Assembly (NCBI GenBank): GCA_035771165.1
Contig: JAWNZC010000122.1
Span: forward strand, 2,707,501-2,771,500
Direction: 5' to 3'
DNA: 64,000 nt
Source: Paragorgia papillata
Lineage: Eukaryota > Cnidaria > Anthozoa > Scleralcyonacea > Coralliidae
Each line of letters opens with the position of its first letter. The stretch's first letter is position 1. A program made the translations under genes and the position numbers. The notes below the pieces were generated by a model, which worked only from the letters and a program-made list of their open reading frames with translations, ran no database searches and was not told the DNA's origin. Of the stretch, positions 45,660-56,058 are shown piece after piece.

Positions 45660-46019
45660 AATCAGGCGTCTGTTACTTGTTATGCAGACACTCAGACAGT
45701 TATAACTTCCAAACTATGCATTGTTGAACGCTATCTTGTACGTATGTTGTTATGAATTTCATAAGCTTCCCTTTGATGTATGGCTTATGTTTCTGGGTTA
45801 TATGGAACTTTTTCAAATGTCCAAAATGTTCACTCAATAATAAATAAATAAATATTTATTTACTTAACGTCTCACATGAAGTCGGTTATAGAATTTCAGA
45901 TGTTTAATTATATTAAACGCAGGAACTTGAACGACTTGAACTACACTTCAAATGAAAGCTTATAGATTTCTAACAACATACTTACAGGATATATTTCAAC
46001 GATGCTATCTTGTTGTTTG
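45660..46019. repeat. Fold-back related to 5310-6160
   Basis: CAAATGAAAGCTTAT..CTAACAACATAC..ATATTTCAACGATG matches the arms at 5310-6160, and an inverted arm lies at about 45720-45840 (GTATGTTGTTA..CATTTTGGACATTTG-like complement). It abuts the RecQ-like fragment. Confidence 0.5.
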
Positions 46020-46020
46020 T

Positions 46021-46052
<32 letters not shown>

Positions 46053-46478
46053 GACGAAGACGTCTCGTCGCTGACGTCGCTTTAATTCCTTCATGTGTGA
46101 TTCGATCAAAGAAATCAACGGACACAAAACGAGCATTACAGCATTTTTCGGGAAAGACGTGTAGCCAATATCATAAAGCTCTTGACACATAGCTGGAACC
46201 AGTTGGAAAATTAGAGATTTTCCAAAACCAGTTGGTAACATGGCAAAGACATCACGTTGTTGCATGAAATTGAACAGACATTCAGCTTGATTCTCACTGA
46301 GCTGGCAAACCTCGGGGAAATGCTTTAAAACATTATCCACACACTCAGAGAAATCTTCGCGAGAAAGTAAAGTAATTTTACCAAAGAAACCTTTGTTTAC
46401 ATGTAAAACGATCAACCAACAGCAGAATTGTTTGTTTGCGTTTGTGAATCCTATGAAATTCGAGACTAGAATTGACAA
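46020..46478 (-). pseudogene. RecQ-type helicase N-terminal fragment, second and different copy
   Basis: The 152-codon minus-strand frame carries SENQAECLFNFMQQRDVFAM (61-80), Walker A LPTGFGKSLIFQLVP (81-95) and motif Ia VLCPLISLIESHM (117-129), so it covers the same part of the RecQ core as 7063-7524. The two fragments differ strongly in sequence, so they come from different source genes. The frame runs into an (AT)n tract at 46020-46047 and everything from motif II onward is absent. It also sits beside a fold-back repeat of the type that surrounds the first fragment. Confidence 0.7.
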
Positions 46479-47155
46479 GACGCTTGTATAAATTATACAT
46501 AATTATACAGTATAATTATGCAACATAAGCGTTCGATATTCAATAAAACAGCTCGTTAGATATGTTTTTTTATTTTAACCAATCAGAATTTACATCCAAA
46601 TTTCTGACTAAAAATGTCATCTTAGCATTTTGATTGGTTCGGCGGGATCAGAGGAATGGCGCTCTGGTCCAGAGGTTCTTCCCGCTCGCCCTTTTACCCC
46701 CTCAAATATCCCCTATAATCCCCTGCGAGCGTTGGAAGAACCTCTGGAACCCAGGGTACATCGTTTTCTGTCTTTATCATTATTTTTAGGCTAGCTTTTT
46801 TCAGTGGTTTTAAGTCGTATTTTTTGTCGTCTCTTCTCGAGGGGGACATTGGGATTTTCGGTGTTGCGGTATTGTGGTGTTTTTCGTGCGGTATTTCGGT
46901 AATTTTGCCGCTTCGGTACGGTATTCGGTTTTGTCCATTCTAGCAGTTTCGGTATCTATTAAATTTTCGACGCGGTACTGTGTATTTCACGATTTTTTTT
47001 GCGGTCTTGCAGTTCGGAGTACCCCCCAAATGTCCCCCTCCTCGCTGCCACATCTCTTGATAGCCTCTTTCGTTGGTCTTTTTCAATAGTAATATTATTT
47101 ATTATATGCATGACAAAATTACTACATTCTGATTGGTTGAGAGGAGTCCAAATTA
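46479..47155. other. No gene; small fold-back at about 46670-46760
   Basis: GGTCCAGAGGTTCTTCC and GGAAGAACCTCTGGAACC face each other around a C-rich centre. The rest is T-rich with GCGGTATTTCGGTA-like short repeats (46860-46990). Confidence 0.4.
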
Positions 47156-47189
47156 TTTTATTAATTGTACTGCAGTACAATTAATAAAA
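47156..47189. repeat. Perfect 34-bp palindrome centred on CTGCAG
   Basis: Arms of 17 bases (left arm ends ATTAATTGTACTG, centre between 47172 and 47173) pair without mismatch. It can form a cruciform and is probably the tip of a short fold-back. Confidence 0.85.
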
Positions 47190-47447
47190 ATAGAGAAGGC
47201 CCTGGGAACGATGTTGACAATAAAATTCAAAATGGCTGCCAATTCTGTGATGGAAAGTTTTCACATTTCCAACGACTTGTGGTACACTATGAACTAAAAA
47301 TTCCATGTAAATATTTTGAATTGAGTACAGAGAACACCCAGAGTGAAAATGTTTCTTGTAATGTAATGAAACAAGATGTTTTTAAAGGCATGAGTGAGTA
47401 CGAAGCGTACGTGTCGTAATTCTGTCATGCATATAATAAATGAGTAA

Positions 47448-47551
47448 TCATATGATTTTGCTCGTACAATTAAGGATTTACACTACTCGTGACATTTTTC
47501 ACTAATATCACTTGTAGTGTAAATCCTTAATTGTACTCGCTATCATATGAT
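47448..47551. repeat. Hairpin element, TCATATGA..ATTAAGGATTTACACTA stem
   Basis: Two arms of about 38 bases (interrupted by a few mismatches) flank a 23-base loop. Stem contains GTACAATTAAGG and TACTCG; the loop lacks the GGCGAAGCC motif of the other hairpins. Confidence 0.7.
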
Positions 47552-47723
47552 TTCCTATACTAATGTACATTTTAGCTGAAACCGTTTTTTCTGGCAAAGA
47601 TTTCTTTCGTCAACCGAACTTATAAATTATAATTTGCTGAGGTAAATTTAAATATTTTGAATAATTTAACAGGTTAGTTACCAGTACCCTGATATCCGAA
47701 CTGCGCAAGATGTGTATTTGATG

Positions 47724-47764
<41 letters not shown>

Positions 47765-48370
47765 AGGTTTCAGAATTACTTTCAGCTTTTCATTTCGCGT
47801 GCAATTTCGCGTGTAAATGGTGTCCATGCATGCCGAGATTAGCACCCTCACCGGGCTCCAGGCCTTTGTCCCTACGCCCGTGCTCAGGGATAACACCACA
47901 ATATATCATTTGAATAATTTTTACCTCTACTGTTCAAATTTTAGGTTGTCGGGTCTTGTCGGGCAACCTATTTTGCAAATTATGCTAATTTATGCTAATT
48001 ATTATATTAATATTATTATAATCTATAACAAAATGGCAACTATTTAGAAAAAAAATATTTTACCAACAAACTTTGTATTAAAAAAATGAAAAGAAACATT
48101 TCACAAATTCATTAAAAAAAATCGAAGCAATACAATAAAACGCAAATATTATATTGTTTTTTAATTTCAAACCGCCCACTGTGATGACTCCCCATGGTCA
48201 GCGGGTGAGCGCGTGGTTTTCACTTTATATTTTGGAAATTTACAAACTAAAACAGAATTATACCACAACAAAAAAAGATAATACATCATTAAGATCGTTT
48301 TTAAGTCAGCTAGTCAGATTTCAGGTTATTTTGCATGATATTTACTCCTGTTTGCCGTTAAAACACCGCC

Positions 48371-48959
48371 AAGTTTAGCAGTGCCGGATTTAGGACAGGG
48401 CGGACTGGGCGGTCGCCCAGGGGCCCCCCACAAAATAATGTTTAAGGGAGGGCCTCCACATAAATGTCTTGAAAGTTGAAAAAATAGGTGTTGAAATGAA
48501 AAAAAATCTTGAGAGCCCAAAATATGAGTCAAAAACAAGACAAAAGATATATGGATGATATATAGAATGATCTATAGATGATATATATGATATATAGAGG
48601 GTTGTGTCCCATGTACTATATATACTGAATATTACTTACGTATCTTTAATCCTTTCTTCTAATTGTTTAATTTACTCCCTTATCAAATTTACACTGCGCC
48701 TTCAACCGTCATTGCCTTCGCAAGTTAACAAAAAATACAGCAAGATGCGCTTTTTGGCCTAAGGCCATATACCGCATTCCTTGCAAATTTTATTCATCTA
48801 TATTATATAGCGCCAGTGTCAGTCCAATTACCTGTACATCTTATGCAAGAAAATATGACTATGTAACTTAGCATACATTCAGAAATAAAATTGATATATT
48901 GTGCTGGTCAGTGACCGCCCAGGGGCCTCCACAGTCCTAAATCCGGCGCTGAAGTTTAG
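48371..48959. mobile_element. hAT-like MITE, 573 bp, 8-bp target duplication
   Basis: AAGTTTAG flanks both sides (48371-48378, 48952-48959). The element 48379-48951 starts CAGTGCCGGATTTAGGAC and ends with the complement CCTAAATCCGGCGCTG; GGCGGTCGCCCAGGGGCC lies just inside. CAGTGCCGGATTTAG with an 8-bp duplication is a widespread hAT end. No transposase. Confidence 0.85.
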
Positions 48960-49499
48960 GTAAAATTTTGGAATGTTTGTTCGAAATATACATGGCAGAT
49001 TGACCAAGTATCCGCCGAGATGGTTTTCGTCAAATTTTACCAAATTGCTGCTAATCTACGAAATAATTACAACAGACAAATGCTTATACTTACTTTAGGA
49101 GTTGTTAGACTCTAAATTTTCGTTGGTTTCGCTTATATATTGACAAATAAAAGCCATGATGACGTCGAGATCCGAATAACCGGAAATTCAGGTCAGCTCT
49201 CTCCAAATACTTCATGGCATATCGTTATGAAGGTTTCGTTTTAAAAAGGGGTCATTCAGGTAACAAATTTGATAAATTATACCAAATCGAAGCATGATAT
49301 TAGGAACGGACGAGAATGGGTTAGAGGCGGAATAATTGTACACTTCTGCAGAGTAGAGCAAACAAACGCTTCGTAAAGTTCAGAAACTGACCAAACTAAC
49401 TTCAGATTGTCTTTTGACCAATCATAAATTAAACGAGATCTGCAAGAGCATGATATAAACGTGCATCTCTTAACAACAACTTATTTTGTAAAAGCTATA

Positions 49500-49740
49500 T
49501 AAGTGAAGTTAATTTTCAATAGAGCAAAGTGAAAAAGTGGTAAACTGCCGAGAATAATTTTATTTATAACGAAATACTGACGTTTCAAGCGGGGCCTTCA
49601 TCAGAGTAAAATGACGAAGGGCTCTGCTCGAAACGTCAGTATATATAAAAGATATATATATTTTTGGCAGTTCACCACTTTTTCACTTTGCTGTATCTAA
49701 AACACTGCCTATAGTACGCAGCGCTCTACTTTTTTTAATT
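49500..49740. repeat. Fold-back carrying a hammerhead-like motif
   Basis: GAGCAAAGTGAAAAAGTGG..CTGCC and its complement near 49665-49695 enclose two opposed GAAACGTCAGTAT blocks. The tail ACACTGCCTA..GTACGCAG is shared with the elements at 21370-21610, 42810 and 60950. Confidence 0.7.
49575..49608 (-). ncRNA. Hammerhead-ribozyme-like motif (ACGT palindrome)
   Basis: Minus-strand order: TACT, CTGATGA, stem AGGC/GCTT with CCC loop, GAAA, palindrome ACGT, cleavage position C (GTC), then AGTA pairing with TACT. Here helix II follows the core directly, the canonical spacing. The opposed plus-strand block lacks C3. Confidence 0.6.
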
Positions 49741-49929
49741 TTCAATACTGATATAGATGACGTATATTCTGACAATTTATCTGTATCACTCGTTTTTCTG
49801 AATAACATAATATAGCGTTAAAGCATTCTAGGTATTCAAATCGTAATCTGTAATATTAAAAGCTAATTGAGTCTTGTTTTATGAAACAACAATATCATAA
49901 AAGCATTACATAATTCTTTTTTATCACTC

Positions 49930-50150
49930 AGCCCGTACGAAAATATTCTATAGAATATTCCTTAGAACATTCTATAGAATATCCCGTAGAATACTAAATT
50001 CTTTAGAATATTCAACTAGATATTGGGACTTATTCTACAGAACATTCTATAGCATATTCCATAACATAGATTACTCCATAGCATTATTCCATAGAATATT
50101 ATTCCAATGAATATCCAGCAGAATATTATATAGAATATCTTACAGAATAT
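49930..50150. repeat. Cluster of TTCTATAGAATATTC-like palindromic words
   Basis: More than ten GAATATT/AGAATAT/TTCTATAG words in about 220 bases, many overlapping palindromes. They superficially resemble heat-shock elements (GAAnnTTC), but spacing between inverted half sites is often four, not two. Confidence 0.5.
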
Positions 50151-50262
50151 ATAAAAGTAATATTTAACAATTGTCCATTTTTTTACAATCCATGATCCAA
50201 ACAAAACTTTACAAATATAGATACAGTAATATACATGTATGCAACAGTATAGACGAACATGA

Positions 50263-50682
50263 TTGCATATATATCGCGAGATAAAATTAGGCAAGAATTC
50301 AGCTATTAATATTATAAATACTACATCCAAAATTTTAATTTATTCAAAAGAATCTAATACAACACATAATTATATACCAAATAGCAATTTCCACCAATAC
50401 CATACTAGAAACAAGGCCAAATCCCACTTACCTAAAGCGAAGACTAACTGGGGAAAACATAAATTAATTTATCACGCTCTGAACGGTTTTAATAATTTAA
50501 CTCCTGACTTTCATATCATTAAGTCACTGTCACTGTTCAAACTTAAACTTGGCAAATTATCCTCTTAACTGCTACTATATGTAATCATATCTATTTTTTA
50601 TTATCTTGTATTTACATATTTCATTTATGTTACACAGGGCCCCATTGAAAAACACTTCGGTGACATATGCTCCCTGTTAAAA

Positions 50683-50721
<39 letters not shown>
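50263..50721 (+). mobile_element. 3' end of a non-LTR retrotransposon with (ATT)n tail
   Basis: The frame to the stop at 50566-50568 ends in a typical LINE C-terminus: YHTRNKAKSHLPKAKTNWGK, HKLIYHALNGFNNL, then LSLFKLKLGKLSS. It is followed by GGGCCCCATTGAAAAAC, CTCCCTGTTAAAATA and a (TTA)n tail to 50721. Coding upstream of about 50260 is not present, so it is heavily 5'-truncated. It is a different family from the 22.7-kb element. Confidence 0.75.
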
Positions 50722-50722
<1 letters not shown>

Positions 50723-51410
50723 CCTGGCAAGAAGGTGAGTAATAGTCTAGAACAATTTAATATTTATTTTATTTTATTTTTATTTTAACTTCTTTAGCTG
50801 ATAATAACATACAAATTTAACTAACAGCTCAGGAGCACTAGCACAGCGTGAGCCAATTACGTTAGTGACCTATTAAAACATTGATAAAGCACAAACTAGC
50901 TCACCCCCCCCCCCCCCCCCGCCCAATCTCACTAAAAACAACATTTCATTGAAACTCTTAACTGCCTTGCTTGATGGCATTTCGAACATATCGATTTCCA
51001 CGACCGTTGATTTTCTGCATCAAATTAAATTGATGAGGTAGCTGAAAAGTAGTAATCGAAGAGGAGTGACTTAAATTTTCGCAGAGAAATGTCCGGTTCG
51101 CGAAGTTCGTTTGCGAGGGTATTCCAGATACGCGACACTCTCACTACATAACTGTTCTGAAAACATAGCGTTCTAGTTTTAGGTATGTTGTATCTAACGA
51201 GAGAATTGTTCGTTGTAAGTTATATTCATACAAATTATACAGTTTCATTATTACACATATCAACATGTTTGACTTCTGTTTTCTGTTTTGCATTAATTAC
51301 TTTTACAATATTGCTGATTTTTGAAGCCATGATAGTCTTTATGTCTTGAACTGTGACACCATATTTTTTTGATGCAAACTCTAAAAAAATGCATAATACG
51401 TAATACGTCA
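50722..51410. other. No gene; poly-C run
   Basis: A run of C (about 50904-50921) and AT-rich sequence. Minus-strand text around 50950-51200 (CGCGAAGTTCG..CGACACTCTCACTACAT) could be the degenerate coding end of another LINE, but no frame stays open. Confidence 0.35.
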
Positions 51411-51538
51411 TACTCGAGAAGGAGTGTTTAATCCGATATCAAACACCGAGAAGTGTTTTGAAAAAGCAAGGCAAAGCCAAGATTTTTTAACAAACTTCGT
51501 GGTGTTTTGATATCATATCAAACACAAGTTTCGAGTGT
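51411..51538. repeat. Hairpin element with AAGGCAAAGCCAAG loop
   Basis: ACTCGAGAAGGAGTGTTT..GATATCAAACACCGAGAAG faces its imperfect complement ending in CAAGTTTCGAGTGT. The loop GCAAGGCAAAGCCAAG has the same GGC-AA-GCC core as the hairpins at 3963, 9112 and 32952. Confidence 0.65.
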
Positions 51539-51899
51539 ACTGTGTGATGTAGCTTCTCAATTAAGTAAATCAGTATTTGAAGAGAGAGTTTGATCACATA
51601 TTTAAACTCCGTCGCGGCCCTGATTTCCTTGAGAATGTAATTTCAAAAAGTTATTGGATGACCCTTTTCCGCATAGGAAAACCGACGAAATATTTATACT
51701 AGTATACATAAACCAGAAGAGCAAAGTGAAAATGTGGTATATGAAAATGTGCATGGCAATACTGTGGTTTTTGGTAACGGGGAACTGTTTTAATAAGATA
51801 ATAATGAAAGCCTAAGCCAAGGAAAGATATGGTTTTCAGAAGGGTCTCATGGATGTGTAGATTCTAAGCTAGTCTTCTGTGAGATGTGTATATATAAAC

Positions 51900-52021
51900 T
51901 GCATAAAAAAGAACAGAGACGAACAACTTCTGAACTGGCAGCCTTTAATGAGTAGCTAAATGTTTCGGTAATACAGCTACCTTCTTCAGTACAATGGCAA
52001 TGCTATTATCCTAAATTGAAG

Positions 52022-52080
<59 letters not shown>

Positions 52081-52170
52081 TCCTGATTGAATGATTGAAG
52101 AAGGTAGCTGTATTACAGAAACGTTTACTCATTAAAGGCTTCCAGTTCAGAAGTTGTTGGTCTCTGCTCC
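51900..52170. repeat. Fold-back around a (TA)n tract
   Basis: CAACTTCTGAACTGG..TTTAATGAGTA..GTAATACAGCTACCTTCTTC and its complement flank a TA repeat at 52026-52076. A damaged hammerhead layout (TTGAAGA..GAAACGTT) is visible on the right arm but its helix I does not pair. Confidence 0.6.
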
Positions 52171-52199
52171 TATTTATACAGTATATATATATATGCTTA

Positions 52200-53512
52200 G
52201 AGCCATGCATGCAGGTGTTTTATTTATTTATTTGCTTCGAATGAATTAAATTCAGCCAAATTAAGTTCAACATCTGAATCAACATGGCAAGATTTTCTTG
52301 CTTGCGCACCCAAATATAAGAATTGAGTTTGGCTTATGACAGAATTTTGAGATTTGAACCAGGCCTTAAGCTTAAACTGTTTTATAATAGCATTGTGAGA
52401 ATATGATTATTTTTACTTTTTATTATTTTCATATATTATTTAGACAGTTTTGATCATGCATGAGTTATATTTAAAAAGTTGCTAGTTATATCGTAGAATT
52501 TTCTTTAGCATAAACACTTGTATTATATTCACGATTAATATCAGTTAGTCAATATTTCTTAAAGTGCCTATTAAAGAGATAATTAAGTGTATACTCTTAT
52601 TTGAAAGAACACTTAAAATGACAAAGTAACATCTTTTGCAGTTTTTCGTTTCCTTGGTTCTTTGTTGAGATATATATTTCTGTTTGTTTGATATGCAAGT
52701 TAATGACATCTTGATGTGCATAATGACTTATGTTTTTAGAAACCAAATGATTGATTCAAATGAAACATGTGGGTGTATTTTTTCCCATAACACCAAACCT
52801 GTATAGATTGTCATGAAGTGATTATATTTTAAGTGCTCTTTCGTTTCAAATGTTCTCTCAAATAAGATGAACTTAATTTTTGCTTAATAAATTATGTACA
52901 TTATTGGAGTGCAAATTGATATTTTCCGTATTGCACTTGTCGTATAATAATTGATATTTGAAATCACCAACCAATTTAAAATTAAAGAGGTTATATTAAT
53001 CGTTTGAATTTAAAAAGTTGACAAAGCTAATCTAAAATTGTTTTATTTAATCAATTAAACGTATACATGGGGATTTTCAAAGAGAAGATGCAAACCCGCG
53101 GTACAACACCTTAATTTGTGTTGACAAGTTAACAAGCAACCTCGTACCAAGGACCTTCTCAAATGTCGGGGAAGAGAATAATAATTTTGGAATCATGATT
53201 TTGATGAGTAACTGACACTGTACCGGGGGCTGACGGGACTCTGTGCAGTCATTGATAAATAGAGTATAGTTGGCTTGCATATGTAAAGTTATTCAGCGAA
53301 CTATTTAAGCAACCAAGAATAACAAAAACCGCACAAATAACAAGACATTCTCTTAACAAATTTATCAAATCAGTTAATGAGCATCTTTAGTAAGTAGCGT
53401 CTATACTATAACTATTTGCTTTATACTAAATGCAAGCAAGAAGTGTTTAATTGTTTCTGGGCTTTCGAATCTAATTTAAAAAGTTTAGAAATATATAGTC
53501 AAAGTATTCAGT
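52200..53512. other. No gene supported
   Basis: AT-rich sequence with few features. GCAACCTCGTACCAAGGACCTT at 53137 resembles the terminus of the 6976-7636 family without a partner. Confidence 0.4.
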
Positions 53513-54466
53513 GCTGATCTAATTTATTAGATGTTTTGGTGTGTAGTATCGCACTTATAACTATCCAAATATCGCTGTATATTTGTACTCATTTTTAGCG
53601 TTATTTGGCCTTTTTTTAATGCAGTTGTATAATAATACAGTCAAAATGGAAATACCTTCCCACTTCCGCTTCTTTCTTTAATCGTTTTGTTCGACTTTGC
53701 ATACACAAAAATTTTTTTCTCCCAAATCCAAATTATATGCCGAATATTATAACGTCTAAAAATTACGGTTACCACTGAGTAAATTAATAAAATACAAAAC
53801 AATGGACACTCCGAAATATAACCGTTTCATCTTTGTCTTGTCTTGTCTTAATACATATCTTGGGTTTTCAAAATGTTCGTCTTCGGATTGTGTTTTATCT
53901 TATATATTACCCGTATATGCACGTATTCTATTGTGAGCACAATAATTTTGTCTATATCTATGTTTTTAAATATTTGTGTAATTCTTAATTTGTTTATCAA
54001 CGAAGGGCTAAATTTAATTTGTTTTATCATCTGCTTTACTTAAAACCCAGTATATGGATGACGGGTATATATATATATATGTGTCCCCAATTAGTAGGCC
54101 TTTTGGATCTCATAAAGTTGACCGACTGAATTAATGGTGCTACAAATATATGTAGAAGTTTGCCTTTGCTGTTCTTAAAAGAAGTATGCAAGCTACACTA
54201 CACACGACACTATAGCTATCAAAACAGTGAGGTTGTGAGGTTGGTTCGGAAATAATCAATTTAATTGGTTGTCTCATGCAGACTCACTTATATATATGAC
54301 AAATATTTTATTGGTTTATTTAGTTTATTATATCCCAACATGTTAATATTGGGCAGTTTATAACCGTCAATATATCAACACTTAATCTAAGAGGTTACCA
54401 CTTAATGCCACTCCATAAAGGAATTTAAATTTTGAATTCCAAATTAAAATGCAGCTGTGCAGCATG

Positions 54467-54473
54467 TATAAAA
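54467..54473 (+). promoter_or_regulatory. TATA box of peptide gene copy C
   Basis: TATAAAA 72 bases before the ATG, within GTATAAAAGTTGCTG, matching copy A. The 5' leader GGTCAGTTCTCAACAGA before the ATG is conserved in all three copies. Confidence 0.55.
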
Positions 54474-54538
54474 GTTGCTGAAAATCAAGACTGGTATGAT
54501 CATTTGAGGTCAGTTCTCAACAGAAAGAAGCAGCAACG

Positions 54539-56058
54539 ATGAAATCAACGTATCTTTTCCTTGCTCTTGCAGTTCTTCTGGCAGTTGCTTACGCTCTGCC
54601 AATAGAAGATGAAGAAGAACAAGACGAAATGTGAGTATATACGTTTAAATCTAATTCTGTCAAATATACAAGCCATCTTACAAATATATGAAAACGGAGT
54701 TTCGTAGAAAAAAGCTCGAAACGTTATTCATAGCTATATATATACTAGTGCCCAAAATGTCTATATTTCTGCCAGATTTTCAACTTCCGCGTAATGTTTT
54801 TAGAACCACATGTATTCAGTCCTTTATAAAAGTATTATATTTGATATTTTGTTTGAATTCTTAAATTTCAAAGTGTGTATTATTATTATATTATTCTGTA
54901 AATATTATTTTATTCAAACACATATACCAAGGATGGTTGATTAAAGCAGTTCAATTTTCGTTTTCTTTCAAACACGTTTTTATAACCATTATCAAACAGG
55001 ATTACTTCCTGACATGCTGAAAAAGATACTTTAATTTGTATTTAACCCCTTAATTGGCGCCCGAGAACTTTCCCTAGCTTTGACGAGCAAAATCGTCTGG
55101 TGTTAGTCGGAGTAAAATACTAAAGTCGGCTGCATCGTTGAACTGAAAAAGAACGATACAGTCGGGAAAGAGTTAAGTTTTAATGGATTTACCTGATAAC
55201 ATTGCTTTTCTTTGGGCAGCCATAAATGTTGACCACTAGTGTATACCATGTTGCCAAGAACACATGCACTGATTGCGAAAATTGAAGTATATATGATTTA
55301 GATAAATAATTTAGACAGACACAATGTAATAATATCATTATTCTTTTTATTTAAATATTATCATCATCATCATCATCGTCATCACCATAATTGTTTTTGT
55401 CTCTATAATATATGTTATTACACCCGTTTTCAAAATTACGCGACCAGGCGGAAATATTGCAGTCGAGATGTAAGTTTTATGACAATTCAAAATACTTCAA
55501 TATAACTTACTTTGTCATCGTATTCAACATTCCCATGGATTGAATTGTTATATGGTTAAATAATTCGCCTTTCGGTCAGCATTAACGTCCTCATTTCATT
55601 GTATTCTGACTTAGTTCGTATTGATGTCGCCATTTTGTGACAACAAATTGCTATAATAATCATATCACGCCACATGCATGTCAACTTCCAGGGTCGCGTA
55701 ATTTTGAAAACGGGTGTAAAACATCAGTTTTTCAGCCAGTTTTTCACTAACAGCTAGCGACGTTTTATATCTTCTGCTCAATAAAGTAAATAAAGTACAG
55801 TCACCTTTAATACAAACTCAAATTACTTCATAAGAAAACGTAATAATCCTTTACAGCAACGAAATTGAAGCTGATCCTTATGAGAGGGGACACGATAGTC
55901 GTCGTCGTTGGCATCATGATCGCCAAAATGGCCGTTATGGTGGTGGATTTGGTGGTGGGCATCATGATCGCCAAAATGGTCGTTATGGTGGTGGATTTGG
56001 TGGTTGGCATCATGATCGCCAAAATGGTGGGCGGCGAAGATATGGTGCCGGTTATTAG
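54539..56058 (+). CDS. Secreted Gly/His/Arg-rich peptide precursor, copy C (97 aa, 2 exons)
   Basis: Exon 1 54539-54630, exon 2 55857-56058, intron 1226 bases (GTGAGT donor, TTTACAG acceptor, phase 2). Residues 1-19 are the signal peptide MKSTYLFLALAVLLAVAYA; 20-30 are acidic (LPIEDEEEQDE). Exon 2 gives NEIEADPYERGHDSRRR (32-48), then WHHDRQNGRYGGGFGG (49-64), GHHDRQNGRYGGGFGG (65-80) and WHHDRQNGGRRRYGAGY (81-97). The repeat is 48 bases in DNA. If processed after RRR, the product is a 49-residue peptide rich in G, H, R and N with aromatic residues. ATTAAA at 56135-56140 follows. Compared with copy A there is one extra repeat unit. Signal, acidic segment and cationic tail parallel known antimicrobial precursors, but a matrix or adhesive role also fits Gly/His-rich repeats. 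Confidence 0.78.

Noticed and set aside
52081..52130. Hammerhead motif in the 51.9-52.2 kb fold-back
   Set aside because: GAAACGTT is present but the core is TTGAAGA instead of CTGAAGA and helix I does not pair; the minus-strand partner has lost the palindrome.
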